From Nesterenkonia cremea (lineage in GTDB: Bacteria; Actinomycetota; Actinomycetes; Actinomycetales; Micrococcaceae): a stretch of 64,000 nt of DNA. A program made the position numbers and the translations under genes. The number at the start of each line of letters is the position of its first letter. Within the stretch, counting starts at the first letter, position 1. The stretch spans positions 141,556-205,555 of the forward strand of contig NZ_BMIS01000006.1 of the NCBI RefSeq assembly GCF_014642675.1. The letters are read 5' to 3'. The notes under the pieces are model-generated. The model saw only the letters and a program-made list of their open reading frames with translations. It had not been told where the DNA came from and ran no database searches. Positions 16,717 through 25,649 of this stretch are shown piece by piece.

Positions 16717-16777
16717 TACCAACCGTTTCTCAGATTACCCCTGCAGATGTGCAGGGTAATCTGAATCTGCCTTGGTA
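16717..16777. terminator. Hairpin between convergent glmM and vanY-like gene
   Basis: Arms at 16731-16745 and 16750-16763 pair over 14 bases with one bulged C and a 4-base loop. An outer TACCAA/TTGGTA pair lies at 16717-16722 and 16772-16777. The location between converging genes fits a two-way terminator. Confidence 0.65.
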
Positions 16778-16824
16778 GAACGAGGGTGGGCAGGTGGGGT
16801 AGCAGCCGGGGCGCTCATCGGTGA

Positions 16825-17589
16825 TCAGTCCTCATAGTCGGGGGCCGCGGGCTGGTCCCAATACTCTTCCAGGGTCACACCCTGCTCCACCACATCAGTG
16901 GCCGTCTCCGGGCCCACATAGCGCAGATGCCAGGGCTCATAGGAGAAGCCGGTGATCTCCAGGGCATCCTCCGGGTACCGGATGATGAAGCCGTGCTCAT
17001 GGCTGTTCTCCGCCAGCCACACTCCCGTTGGCGTCTCCCCGAAGCAGGCCTTCAGATAGCACTCCTCATTGCCCGGATAGGACAGATCCACCGCCAGCCC
17101 GGTCTGATGCTCCGAATAGCCGGGCCGGGCTGAGACCTCGTCCGCAGACTCCTGGCCCATAGTCTCCGAATAGTGCTCGTAGAGGGCGCTCTGCAGCTCA
17201 TAGTCCCGGTAGGCGCTGGTCACCACCAGCGGGATCTCCGCCTCACCGGCCGCTTCGAAGAGCTCCTCCAGGGCCTGGGCAGGCTCCTCGCGCATCTCTG
17301 AATCCTGCTCGGCCGGGACAACGGGCACGGTCAGATCAGAGGGCTCATGATCGGCGGGCTCCAGCGGGTTGGCCTTATTGACCAGCACATAGATGGATGC
17401 GGGATCCCAGGAAGGTTCGCTGAGAGGTGCGGGCTCGGCGTCGTCGGCTGCCTCCTGATCAGTCTCCGCAGGTGTGCCCTCAGCGTGCTCCGTGCTCTCG
17501 GGATCGTCCTTCGGGTCTTCCTCCGCGGCGCAGCCCGCCGCCAGCAGCAGGGTCCCCACGGCGGCTGTGCTGAGCAGTGAACGGCGCAT
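16825..17589 (-). CDS. VanY-type D-alanyl-D-alanine carboxypeptidase lipoprotein
   Basis: A 254-residue lipoprotein with the lipobox LAAGC (Cys20) and an acidic linker to about residue 55. The catalytic domain has the VanY/LAS zinc-peptidase motifs: SAYRDY, SEHQTGLAVD (zinc His and Asp) and EPWHLRYVG (second zinc His). Such enzymes remove the terminal D-Ala from peptidoglycan stem peptides outside the cell. A clear paralogue lies at 18318-19241 on the other side of mscL. The ATG is 6 bases after TAACCT, so the mRNA is probably leaderless. Confidence 0.88.
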   Translation of the reverse strand: MRRSLLSTAAVGTLLLAAGCAAEEDPKDDPESTEHAEGTPAETDQEAADDAEPAPLSEPSWDPASIYVLVNKANPLEPADHEPSDLTVPVVPAEQDSEMREEPAQALEELFEAAGEAEIPLVVTSAYRDYELQSALYEHYSETMGQESADEVSARPGYSEHQTGLAVDLSYPGNEECYLKACFGETPTGVWLAENSHEHGFIIRYPEDALEITGFSYEPWHLRYVGPETATDVVEQGVTLEEYWDQPAAPDYED

Positions 17590-17595
17590 GCCACC

Positions 17596-17601
17596 AGGTT
17601 A
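17596..17601 (-). promoter_or_regulatory. -10 element of the first vanY-like gene (leaderless)
   Basis: TAACCT on the minus strand is followed by exactly 6 bases and the ATG at 17589. Confidence 0.5.
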
Positions 17602-17689
17602 TCGTGTCTGGGATCCCGCTGGGTCTCCGCTGGAGAACCCCTCACAGCTCTGATCTCGGATGACTCTATAACTCGCCGACGGATCGCCT

Positions 17690-17695
17690 TACACT
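17690..17695 (+). promoter_or_regulatory. -10 element of mscL (leaderless)
   Basis: TACACT is followed by 6 bases and the ATG at 17702; no Shine-Dalgarno site is present. Confidence 0.5.
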
Positions 17696-17701
17696 TGTGC
17701 C

Positions 17702-18229
17702 ATGCTCAAGGGTTTCAAAGACTTCCTGATGCAGGGCAACGTCATCGACCTTGCCACTGCTGTCGTCATCGGCACGGCGTTCGGCGCTGTGGTCAACGCG
17801 CTCGTGGAGAGCGTGCTGATGCCCCTGGTCGCTTCGGTGGTGGGCGGTGAGCCCGACTTCGACGAGTTCGCAGTGGTGCGCGTGATGGACGGTCCGCCCA
17901 TCCAGTTCGGCGTCCTGCTGACCACCGTGGTGAACTTCGTGCTCATCGCCGCCGCGATCTACTTCGTCGTCATCATGCCGATGAACAAGATGATAGAGGC
18001 CCGCAACAAGGCCCTGGGCGAGCCCGAGGACGAAGAGGAGGAGAACATCACTCTCCTCAAGGAGATCCGCGATCAGCTCAAGGCTCAGACCGAAGTGACC
18101 AACCCGGCCTACATCGCCTCCCTGGTGGAAGCCGAGCGCATGGCCGAGGAAGAGGCCGCCAAGGCTGAGGAGGAGAAGAACAACAAGGGTCTGCTGGGCA
18201 AGGCCAAGGGCATCGTCTGGGGCGAGTGA
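17702..18229 (+). CDS. mscL: Large-conductance mechanosensitive channel
   Basis: A 175-residue inner membrane channel that opens under membrane tension to release solutes during osmotic downshock. The conserved N-terminus MLKGFKDFLMQGNVIDLATA leads into span 1, which contains VVIGTAFGAVVNALV. Span 2 lies at about 70-95 (FVLIAAAIYFVVIMP). The cytoplasmic tail is longer and more acidic than in E. coli (about 136 residues there), ending in a Glu/Lys-rich helix. It lies between two paralogous VanY-like genes on the opposite strand. Confidence 0.96.
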   Translation: MLKGFKDFLMQGNVIDLATAVVIGTAFGAVVNALVESVLMPLVASVVGGEPDFDEFAVVRVMDGPPIQFGVLLTTVVNFVLIAAAIYFVVIMPMNKMIEARNKALGEPEDEEEENITLLKEIRDQLKAQTEVTNPAYIASLVEAERMAEEEAAKAEEEKNNKGLLGKAKGIVWGE

Positions 18230-18317
18230 CCCCGACGCCGGTCGCTGAGCCGGCGGTGACCAGCAGGTCCCCACGCCGGCGGCTCGGGCAGCCGCAGCGG
18301 GCCGCCTCAGCAGCGGC

Positions 18318-19241
18318 TCAGCCCTCTGCCGAGCCCTCCTGCTGTGGGGCACCTTCCTGGTGCGCAGGCCCCTCCGGGTTCTCCGGCGAGCCGTTCTCCT
18401 GCTGAGGATCCTCAAACTCCGGATCCTCAGGCTCCGGCGGATCCTGTTCGTCGTACTCAGCCGCATCCGGCAGATCCCAGTACTCCTCGAGGGCCACATC
18501 CTCCTCGACGACCTCCTGGGCGGTCTCCACGCCCACATAGCGCAGATGCCAGGGCTCGTACTGGTATCCGGTGATGTCCTCCGCGCCCTCGGGGTAGCGG
18601 ATGATGAACCCGAACTCATGGGCGTTCTCCACCACCCACTGGCCCTCCGGAGTGTCGGCGAAGCAGCCGCCGTGGATGCAGTCGGGGTTGTCGATGGAGA
18701 TGACATCGGCGGCCAGGCCGGTCTGATGCTCGGAGTAGCCGGGCCGGGCCATGGCCTCATCGGTGGCCTCGGTGCCCTGCTCGGCGGCTCGCTCCTGGTA
18801 GATCGCCGACTGCTGGTCATAGGAGCGGTATGCGCTGGTCATCGCCAGCTCCATCCCCTCGCCCTGGATGGCCGCGAAGAGTTCTTCCAGGGCCTCGGCC
18901 GGCTCCTCGCGCAGCAGCTGCGGGGTCTCGGTGGTGATGCGAACCTCCGGCTCCACCAGGTCCTGGGGCTCATAGTCCAACGGCTCCAGCGGGTTCAGCG
19001 GATTGACCAGCACGTGGATGGAATCCGGATCCCAGGAGGGATCGCTGGCCCGCTCCGGAGTGGGCTCGGGCTGAGGGCTGGCCTCAGCCGGATCGGAACC
19101 TGTGGCCGGCGTCGTCGTCGGTTCTGTGGGCCCCTGGGTGGGGCCGGCTGACTCCGGATCGGAGCAGGCGACCAGCAGGGCCAGCGCGGCGGCCGCGGCA
19201 CCCAGGCGGTGGGAGATTCGGCGCAGTCCTGCCGGTTCCAT
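18318..19241 (-). CDS. VanY-type D-alanyl-D-alanine carboxypeptidase lipoprotein (second copy)
   Basis: A 307-residue paralogue of the product of 16825-17589. The lipobox ends at Cys26 (ALLVAC), then a Pro/Thr-rich linker and the catalytic motifs SAYRSYDQQ, SEHQTGLAADV and EPWHLRYVG. Unlike its sibling it has a long acidic Pro/Gln/Glu-rich C-terminal tail of about 50 residues. A longer upstream ORF exists, but ATG 19241 begins a proper signal peptide and lies 2 bases after the coaA stop, which implies translational coupling to coaA. Confidence 0.87.
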   Translation of the reverse strand: MEPAGLRRISHRLGAAAAALALLVACSDPESAGPTQGPTEPTTTPATGSDPAEASPQPEPTPERASDPSWDPDSIHVLVNPLNPLEPLDYEPQDLVEPEVRITTETPQLLREEPAEALEELFAAIQGEGMELAMTSAYRSYDQQSAIYQERAAEQGTEATDEAMARPGYSEHQTGLAADVISIDNPDCIHGGCFADTPEGQWVVENAHEFGFIIRYPEGAEDITGYQYEPWHLRYVGVETAQEVVEEDVALEEYWDLPDAAEYDEQDPPEPEDPEFEDPQQENGSPENPEGPAHQEGAPQQEGSAEG

Positions 19242-19243
19242 GC

Positions 19244-20335
19244 TCAGACCTTCCTCAGCAGCACCCGAGAGACCGAGTGGTCCTCCGACTTCGACATCAC
19301 CAGACGTGCTCGGGAGCGGGTGGGCTGGATGTTCTCCCGAAGGTTGGGCCCGTTGATGCGCTGCCAGATGTCGGTGGCTCGGGCGCGTGCTTCCTCGTCG
19401 GTGAGATACGAGTACTGGTGGAAGTAGCTCTCCGGATCCGCGAAGGCTCCGTAGCGCCAGCGCATGAACCGGTCCACGTACCACTGCTCGATGTGGCGCT
19501 GCTTGGCGTCCACGTAGATGGAGAAGTCGAAGAAGTCGCTCAGCGCCAGACCGGTGGTGCCGTCCTCGCGCACCCGGGCGGGCTGCAACACGTTGAGCCC
19601 CTCCACGATGAGCACATCGGGGCGACGTACCACGACCTTCTCTTCTGGGATGATGTCGTACTTCAGATGGGAGTACTTCGGCGCGGTGACCTCCGGCTTG
19701 CCGGACTTCACCTCCGAGACCATCCGCAGCAGAGCACGGCGGTCATAGGCCTCCGGGAAGCCCTTGCGGTCCATGATCCCGCGGCGCTTCAGCTCCGCGT
19801 TGGGGTAGAGGAAGCCGTCGGTGGTCACCAGCTCCACCCGCGGGGTGGAGGGCCAGCGGCGCAGCATCTCCTGCAGCACACGGGCGGTGGTGGACTTCCC
19901 GACGGCGACGGATCCGGCCACGCCGATCACAAAGGGCGTGCGCCGGGTCTGCTCGCCCAGGAAGTCGTTGGCCGAGGCGCGCAGCTGGGCGGCGCTCTCC
20001 ACGTAGATGGACAGCAGTCGGGACAGCGGCAGGTAGATCTGCTCCACCTCGTTCAGGGAGAGGTGCTCGCCGATGCCGCGCAGGCGGTCGACGTCGTCCT
20101 GGTTCAGCGGCTGTTCGATGGTGTCGGCCAGTCGGGCCCAGGCCTGGCGGTCCAACTCCACGAAGGGTGAATAGGAGGCGTTGGGCGACTCCTCGAACGG
20201 CGGGGAGCTCGCCCAGGGGGCTGTGTTCGAGTAGACCGCCGGGATGGGGCCGGTCGCCGTCGTGGGGGCACGTCGTTCGGCAGGCGGCTGCCCGTCGCCC
20301 GCGCGGGGCCCCTCGTCAGGTGAGTGGAGTGACAC
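19244..20335 (-). CDS. coaA: Pantothenate kinase, type I
   Basis: A 363-residue enzyme that phosphorylates pantothenate, the first step of coenzyme A synthesis. It has the P-loop [18 protein letters not shown] and then the family segments [31 protein letters not shown] and [11 protein letters not shown]. The first 50 residues or so are a variable Pro/Ala-rich extension. The GTG start lies 6 bases after TATCGT, so a leaderless mRNA is likely. It heads a two-gene unit with the second VanY-like gene. Confidence 0.95.
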   Translation of the reverse strand: MSLHSPDEGPRAGDGQPPAERRAPTTATGPIPAVYSNTAPWASSPPFEESPNASYSPFVELDRQAWARLADTIEQPLNQDDVDRLRGIGEHLSLNEVEQIYLPLSRLLSIYVESAAQLRASANDFLGEQTRRTPFVIGVAGSVAVGKSTTARVLQEMLRRWPSTPRVELVTTDGFLYPNAELKRRGIMDRKGFPEAYDRRALLRMVSEVKSGKPEVTAPKYSHLKYDIIPEEKVVVRRPDVLIVEGLNVLQPARVREDGTTGLALSDFFDFSIYVDAKQRHIEQWYVDRFMRWRYGAFADPESYFHQYSYLTDEEARARATDIWQRINGPNLRENIQPTRSRARLVMSKSEDHSVSRVLLRKV

Positions 20336-20341
20336 GCTGAC

Positions 20342-20347
20342 ACGATA
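20342..20347 (-). promoter_or_regulatory. -10 element of coaA (leaderless)
   Basis: TATCGT on the minus strand precedes the coaA GTG by 6 bases. Confidence 0.5.
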
Positions 20348-20428
20348 CCGGAACGGGCCCGGCCGAGGCTCTCTTCTACGGTTGGGAAGGCAGAGAGCGG
20401 ATCACGTGGGAAGGGCAGAGCGTGAGGT

Positions 20429-21219
20429 GTGCAGGGGGAGCGTCGGCGTCGGGCTCAGGTGCTCGGAGCGGGTGCCGTGGGGCTGCTGGTGCTGACGGGA
20501 TGCGGGCCCTCGGAGTCGCGGACCGAGCGAAGCCTGGAGCGGGATCACCAACTCACTGACGTCACCATCGTCGTGGGCGACGTGCACGATTCGAGCGCCC
20601 CCAGCCTCACCGCGGACGGAGGTCGGTCATTCGAATTGGAGACCCTCACGGAAGATACATGGGGTGACATGGTGGCGCTCTTGCTGGAGGAGGAGCCGGC
20701 TTCAGCCAGTCTGGTCACCGGTGACCACGGGCTCGCCATGAATGTCCAGCTGGGGTCTTCCAGGGCCGATGCCGCAGACCTTGAGGCGTTCCGTTCCTGG
20801 CAGAGTCACGAGACGCCGGCCGGTCTGCAGAACATCGGTCTCTCCCTGGAGGGCCAGGTGCTCTTCTACCCCGAGGGAGGGGTCATCACCGACGTATCGG
20901 AGGACGAGGACTCGGTCACCGTCCTGCTGAGTGCCACCGCTGGGGAGAGCGAGGAGGGACTCGAGCGCTTGAGCAGGTGGCCGAGGCGGCCGCTGAAGGC
21001 GATCTCTCAGGCGAGGTGACATTCCTGGACTGGTCCCGTGACGCCTCAGGGGAGCAGAGCGTCGAGGTCCGAGTCTCTGAAGGCGAAGGAGAGGCGCAGG
21101 CGTCGGCGCTCGCAGGACTCATCGAGGAGCGCCTCAGCGGGTCCTATTCTCTGGTGATCATGGACAGCACCGGAGATGTGGAGCTCGTCGAACTCAGCTC
21201 AGACTCCGACGACGGCTGA
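20429..21219 (+). pseudogene. Frameshifted lipoprotein gene of unknown function
   Basis: Two overlapping frames read as one protein. The first (20429-21019) begins with a basic stretch and the lipobox VLTGC (Cys25) and continues to GESEEGLERL near 20963. The second, in the -1 frame, continues naturally as EQVAEAAAEGDLSGEVTF to the TGA at 21219. Together they give about 260 residues with two similar beta-rich halves and no motif I recognise. The junction CGCTTGAGC is not a classical slippery site, so a real frameshift mutation or a sequencing error is more likely than programmed frameshifting. It is divergent from coaA. Confidence 0.6.
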
Positions 21220-21221
21220 GT

Positions 21222-21560
21222 CGCCTCAGCGGCATGTTCGCGTACTGGGCGATCATCAGCACCACCAGCAGCACCGGCAGCGGCTTCTTCAGCACCAGCA
21301 GGAAGTCGGCGGGACGGACGGTCAGGCCCATGCCGAACATGATCATGCCCAGCAACGGATTGGTCAGGAAGGATCCCTCGCCGACCTGCGCGGGGAAGAG
21401 GAGCCCGGCCACCGCGCCGATCAGGCCGATCAGCACGGAGATGGGGAACAGGATCACCGCGCGGTAGTGGTTGCGGGCCTCCTGCGGGCTCTGCGCGTCA
21501 GGTGCGACGTCGTCGTGGAGCAGTTCGAGCGGCGAGGATCTCGTCGAGCGCGGCACAGGT
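21222..21560 (-). pseudogene. Remnant of a bile acid:sodium symporter family gene
   Basis: A minus-strand frame contains FPISVLIGLIGAVAGLLFP, then TNPLLGMIMFGMGLTVRPAD and LMIAQYANMPL, the start of a BASS/YocS-type transporter (normally about 310 residues). After about 95 residues the homology stops at RRLSRRR and a stop follows, so some 70% of the gene is missing. There is no clear start codon. The break lies a few bases from the end of the frameshifted lipoprotein gene, which suggests a local deletion. Confidence 0.7.
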
Positions 21561-21602
21561 GAGGCCCCTGCGTCGGAGTGAGTCCGCACCTGATTCCCGC
21601 GG

Positions 21603-21608
21603 TACCCT
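21603..21608 (+). promoter_or_regulatory. -10 element of glmS (leaderless)
   Basis: TACCCT is followed by 7 bases and the glmS ATG at 21616. Confidence 0.4.
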
Positions 21609-21615
21609 AGAAGGC

Positions 21616-23487
21616 ATGTGTGGAATTGTTGGCTACATCGGTCTGCCGGAGAAGTCTGCTGAGCATCAGGCTCTGGACGTGTTGTTGGAAGGGCTGCGGC
21701 GCTTGGAGTACCGCGGCTATGACTCTGCCGGTGTGGCAACGGTCACCGGAGGTCGGGTCGAAGCTCGGAAGAAGTCCGGGAAGCTGGTGAACCTCATCAA
21801 CGAGATCGAGGAGTCCCCGGTGGCTCCCGCCTCGCTGGGCATCGGTCACACCCGCTGGGCCACCCACGGCGGCCCCACCGACCAGAACGCGCACCCGCAC
21901 CTGGCCGACGAGGCCAAGCTCGCCGTGATCCACAACGGCATCATCGAGAACTTCGCCGAGCTCAAGGAGAAGCTGCGGGCCGAGGGTCACACCTTCGAGT
22001 CCCAGACGGACACCGAGGTCGCAGCCAAGCTGATCGGCCGCTGCTTCACCGGCGACGCCGAGGGCGACCTCACCGAGGCCATGCGCCTGGCCTCCAACGA
22101 GCTCGAGGGTGCCTTCACCCTGCTGGCCGTCCACGCCGATCAGCCCGACCGGGTGGTCGCCTCCCGCCGCAACTCCCCGCTGGTCATCGGCCTGGGCGAG
22201 GGCGAGAACTTCCTGGGGTCCGACGTCTCCGGCTTCATCGACTTCACTCGTGAGGCCGTCGAGCTGGAGCAGGACCAGATCGTCACCATCACCACCGGTG
22301 ACGTGACCATCATCAACTTCGACGGCTCCTCCGCTGAGGGCAAGCGCTTCCACATCGACTGGGACGCCTCCGCCGCGGAGAAGGGCGGCTACGACTCCTT
22401 CATGGAGAAGGAGATCAACGAGCAGCCCAAGGCCGTCGAGGAGACCCTGCTGGGGCGCACCGACGCCGAGGGCCGCCTGGCCCTGGATGAGCTGCGCATC
22501 GATCCGGAGGAGCTGAAGAACACCTCCAAGATCATCGTGCTGGCCTGCGGCACCGCCGCCTACGCCGGTCAGGTCGCCAAGTACGCGATCGAGCACTGGA
22601 CCCGCATTCCCGTGGAGGTGGAGCTCGCCCACGAGTTCCGTTACCGCGACCCGATCATCGACGAGACCACCCTGGTGGTGTCCATCTCCCAGTCCGGCGA
22701 GACCATGGACACCCTCATGGCCGTCCGCTACGCCAAGGAGCAGGGCGCCCGGACCCTGGCCATCTGCAACACCAACGGATCCACCATCCCGCGCGAGTCC
22801 GACGCCGTGCTCTACCTGCACGCCGGTCCGGAGATCGCAGTGGCCTCCACCAAGGCCTTCCTGGCCATGGTCACCGCCTCCTACCTGCTGGGCCTCTACC
22901 TGGGCCAGCTGCGCGGCCAGCTGTTCACCGGCCAGATCAAGGACATCCTGGCCGACCTGCACAGCATCCCGTCCAAGATCCAGAGCATCCTGGACAACGC
23001 CGACCAGATCAAGGACCTGGCCCGCCGGATGGCCGACACCCCCTCGGTGCTGTTCCTGGGCCGCCACGTCGGCTTCCCGGTGGCCATGGAGGGCGCTCTC
23101 AAGCTCAAGGAGCTGGCCTACATCCACGCCGAGGGCTTCGCCGCCGGCGAGCTCAAGCACGGCCCGATCGCGCTGATCGAGGAAGGCCAGCCGGTGTTCG
23201 TCGTCGTGCCCTCGCCGCACGGGCGCCACTCGCTGCACTCCAAGGTGGTCTCCAACATCCAGGAGGTCCGCGCCCGCGGCGCCAAGACCATCACTGTGGC
23301 TGAGGACGGTGATGACGCCGTGCGCGAGTTCTCCGAGACCGTCTTCCATGTGCCGGAGACCCAGCCGCTGCTGATGCCGCTGCTGACCACCGTGCCCCTG
23401 CAGATCTTCGCCTGCGCGCTGGCTGCTGAGAAGGGCTACGACGTGGACCAGCCGCGCAACCTGGCCAAGTCCGTCACCGTGGAGTGA
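21616..23487 (+). CDS. glmS: Glutamine-fructose-6-phosphate aminotransferase (isomerizing)
   Basis: A 623-residue enzyme making glucosamine-6-phosphate from fructose-6-phosphate and glutamine, the entry to UDP-GlcNAc. The N-terminal glutaminase starts MCGIVGYIG with the catalytic cysteine exposed after Met removal, and has RLEYRGYDSAG and HTRWATHGGPTDQNAHPH. Two SIS domains follow (LACGTAAYAG; SISQSGETMDTL; GRHVGFPVAMEGALKLKEL), and the C-terminus ends NLAKSVTVE. A longer upstream ORF is rejected because cleavage after Met to expose Cys is essential. acpS follows. Confidence 0.97.
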   Translation: MCGIVGYIGLPEKSAEHQALDVLLEGLRRLEYRGYDSAGVATVTGGRVEARKKSGKLVNLINEIEESPVAPASLGIGHTRWATHGGPTDQNAHPHLADEAKLAVIHNGIIENFAELKEKLRAEGHTFESQTDTEVAAKLIGRCFTGDAEGDLTEAMRLASNELEGAFTLLAVHADQPDRVVASRRNSPLVIGLGEGENFLGSDVSGFIDFTREAVELEQDQIVTITTGDVTIINFDGSSAEGKRFHIDWDASAAEKGGYDSFMEKEINEQPKAVEETLLGRTDAEGRLALDELRIDPEELKNTSKIIVLACGTAAYAGQVAKYAIEHWTRIPVEVELAHEFRYRDPIIDETTLVVSISQSGETMDTLMAVRYAKEQGARTLAICNTNGSTIPRESDAVLYLHAGPEIAVASTKAFLAMVTASYLLGLYLGQLRGQLFTGQIKDILADLHSIPSKIQSILDNADQIKDLARRMADTPSVLFLGRHVGFPVAMEGALKLKELAYIHAEGFAAGELKHGPIALIEEGQPVFVVVPSPHGRHSLHSKVVSNIQEVRARGAKTITVAEDGDDAVREFSETVFHVPETQPLLMPLLTTVPLQIFACALAAEKGYDVDQPRNLAKSVTVE

Positions 23488-23554
23488 TCGGACCGGTCTG
23501 AGTCTGAGCCCGGACAGAGACTGAGTCCGAAGACTTATAGAGGGGGAGAGTCAC

Positions 23555-23905
23555 ATGATCGTGGGGATCGGCGTCGACGTCGTTCTGGTCACTCGCTTCG
23601 AGCAGCAGCTGCGCAGGGCCCCGGCCCTGCGCGAGCGGCTCTTCGTCCCCGCCGAGCGTGAGCTCAACACCCGTTCCCTGGCCGCGCGCTTCGCCGCCAA
23701 GGAAGCTGTGGCCAAGGCCCTCGGCGCCCCGGCCGGCATGAACTGGCAGGACTGTCAGGTGGTGCTCAACGCCGCCGGCGCCCCGCAGGTCCACGTGGAG
23801 GGCACCGTGGCCGCCGTCGCCGAGCAGCGCGGTGTGAAGAGCTGGCACCTCTCCCTCTCCCACGACGGCGACGTCGCCACCGCCATGGTGGTCGCCGAAG
23901 GCTGA
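23555..23905 (+). CDS. acpS: Holo-[acyl-carrier-protein] synthase
   Basis: A 116-residue enzyme that transfers 4'-phosphopantetheine from CoA to acyl carrier protein. It begins [17 protein letters not shown] with the metal-binding Asp, has [16 protein letters not shown] with the second metal ligand, and ends with [31 protein letters not shown] site precedes the ATG. It is only 4 bases upstream of nnrD, so the two are probably co-transcribed. Confidence 0.95.
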   Translation: MIVGIGVDVVLVTRFEQQLRRAPALRERLFVPAERELNTRSLAARFAAKEAVAKALGAPAGMNWQDCQVVLNAAGAPQVHVEGTVAAVAEQRGVKSWHLSLSHDGDVATAMVVAEG

Positions 23906-23909
23906 TCCC

Positions 23910-25466
23910 ATGACCTCTGCTCTGCCCCTGGCCCCGGTCTGGACCGGGGCACAGGTGCGCGCGGCGGAGATGCCCCTGCTTGAGGCCGGCCACGGGCCCG
24001 CCCTGATGCGCCGAGCCTCCTGGGGGCTGGCCGCCGTGGTGCTGAAGCTGCTGCGCGCCGGTTCCGGTGCTGCTGCGCGCGGTGCGTGGGACCCTGGCGC
24101 GCAGGTCTCTGGGGCCCGGGTCTATGGTGCGCGGGTCACGGGGCTGATCGGCTCCGGGAACAACGGCGGCGACGGCCTCTGGGCTCTGACCTTTCTGCGC
24201 CGTCGCGGAGTGGACGCCAGTGCGGTGCTGACCCGCGGACGTGCCCATCAGGAGGCGCTGCAGGCCTTCTGCGACGCCGGCGGCCGGGTGGTCGAGGAGA
24301 TCCCGGCGCAGACCGAGCTCATCATCGACGCCGTCCTCGGCACCGGCTTCCACGGCGAGTTCGACGCCCCGCAGATCCCCGAGGGCACCGCTGTGGTGGC
24401 CTGCGACCTGCCCTCCGGCGTGGATGCGGACACCGGAGAGGTCCGCGGCTCCGCGATCCCCGCCGACCACACCGTCACCTTCGGCGGACTCAAGCTCGGG
24501 CTGCTCACCGGCGATGGCGGACACCTGAGCGGACGCATCCATGCGGTGGACATAGGCCTGCGAGAACACCTCCCGACGCCGCGCGCTCAGCTGCTCCCAG
24601 AGGACTGGGACCCGGCCTCCTCCTGGACCCCGCCCCGGAGCGCCGACCACAAATACTCCCGCGGGGCCGTCCACATCCTGGCGGGGTCCCCGCAGTATCC
24701 CGGGGCGGCGCAGCTGACCGTGGGCGCAGCTCTGAACACCGGCGTCGGGATGCTGACCCTGGAGGCCCCGGAGGAGGTCCGCCGGCAGGTCCTCATGGAG
24801 GCCCCGGAGGTGGTGGGCGCTCCCGACTATGGGCCCGATGGGATCAACGAGCGGCTGAAGAAGTGCCGTGCCGTCGTCGTCGGGCCCGGACTGGGGGAGG
24901 ACCCCGCCCAGCTGGAGTCGGCCTCGGATGCGATCCGTTGGGCGGTGCATCAGCGCCGGCCCTGTGTGGTGGATGCCTCCGCGCTGGCGCTGGTCCCCGA
25001 GATCACGCTCTGCGAGCAGGTCCTGCTGACCCCGCATCTGGGCGAGGCGCGGCGGATGGCCCACGGGCTGGGGCTCCGCGAGGTAGAGCCTCTGCTCAGC
25101 ACGGACCCTGCGGCCGCGGCTGAGGCGCTGGCCGAGTCTGCCGGGGCCACCGTTCTGCTCAAAGGGGCCACCACGGTGATCGCGGCTCCCGGCGGAGAGA
25201 CTCTGCTGCACCGGGCCCAGACGCCGGGGCTGGCCACCGCCGGCAGCGGAGATGTGCTCAGCGGCGTGCTCGGAGCCGTGCTGGCCACTCAGCAGGATGA
25301 GCTTGCTGTGGCCGAAGGTGCGGCACTGGCCGTCCGCCTGCACGCCCAGGCCGCTGAACGTCTTGACCCGGCGGGCCACGGCGGCTTCGGCGCCTCGGCG
25401 CTGGTGGTGGGCCTGCTGTCCGGGCCATGCCGTGGGCACAGCACAGATCCGGCAGGTGCGTCTTGA
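23910..25466 (+). CDS. nnrD: Bifunctional NAD(P)HX epimerase / ADP-dependent dehydratase
   Basis: A 518-residue fusion that repairs hydrated NAD(P)H. The N-terminal YjeF_N epimerase domain (about 1-215) has GLIGSGNNGGDGLWAL and IDAVLGTGFHGEFDA. The C-terminal ribokinase-like dehydratase domain (about 230-510) has HKYSRGAVHILAGSPQYPGA, VVVGPGLGEDP, LLTPHLGEARRM, VLLKGATTVIA and the catalytic TAGSGDVLSGVLGAVLA. Both halves look intact. It sits between acpS and alr, a common actinobacterial arrangement. The 180 bases to alr hold nothing I can identify. Confidence 0.93.
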   Translation: MTSALPLAPVWTGAQVRAAEMPLLEAGHGPALMRRASWGLAAVVLKLLRAGSGAAARGAWDPGAQVSGARVYGARVTGLIGSGNNGGDGLWALTFLRRRGVDASAVLTRGRAHQEALQAFCDAGGRVVEEIPAQTELIIDAVLGTGFHGEFDAPQIPEGTAVVACDLPSGVDADTGEVRGSAIPADHTVTFGGLKLGLLTGDGGHLSGRIHAVDIGLREHLPTPRAQLLPEDWDPASSWTPPRSADHKYSRGAVHILAGSPQYPGAAQLTVGAALNTGVGMLTLEAPEEVRRQVLMEAPEVVGAPDYGPDGINERLKKCRAVVVGPGLGEDPAQLESASDAIRWAVHQRRPCVVDASALALVPEITLCEQVLLTPHLGEARRMAHGLGLREVEPLLSTDPAAAAEALAESAGATVLLKGATTVIAAPGGETLLHRAQTPGLATAGSGDVLSGVLGAVLATQQDELAVAEGAALAVRLHAQAAERLDPAGHGGFGASALVVGLLSGPCRGHSTDPAGAS

Positions 25467-25636
25467 GCCTGCCGGCTGGGGAGAGCACGCCGACGAACCA
25501 CGGGCTCGAACGGCCGGTGTCCAGCGCCGTGGGACCGGCCGTCGCGGAGCCCTCATCGCCCACGGTCTCGCGGCTGTGGCCTTCGGCGTCGGATCCGGAT
25601 TCGGTACGCCGCCCGGAGTGCAGAGGTCGGGTCTCG

Positions 25637-25642
25637 TAGAGT
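25637..25642 (+). promoter_or_regulatory. -10 element of alr (leaderless)
   Basis: TAGAGT is followed by 7 bases and ATG 25650. It overlaps an upstream in-frame GTG at 25641, which therefore cannot be the start if this promoter is used. Confidence 0.5.
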
Positions 25643-25649
25643 GGAGACC

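Noticed and set aside
19242..19484. N-terminal extension of the second VanY-like protein
   Set aside because: The extension is antisense-like overlap with coaA, and the signal peptide and lipobox begin at ATG 19241.
20950..20980. Programmed -1 frameshifting in the lipoprotein gene
   Set aside because: The junction lacks a classical heptamer slippery site and has no evident downstream structure; a mutation or sequencing error is simpler.
21500..21615. glmS ribozyme or riboswitch upstream of glmS
   Set aside because: The region has no recognisable conserved core, and the likely promoter leaves no leader to hold one.
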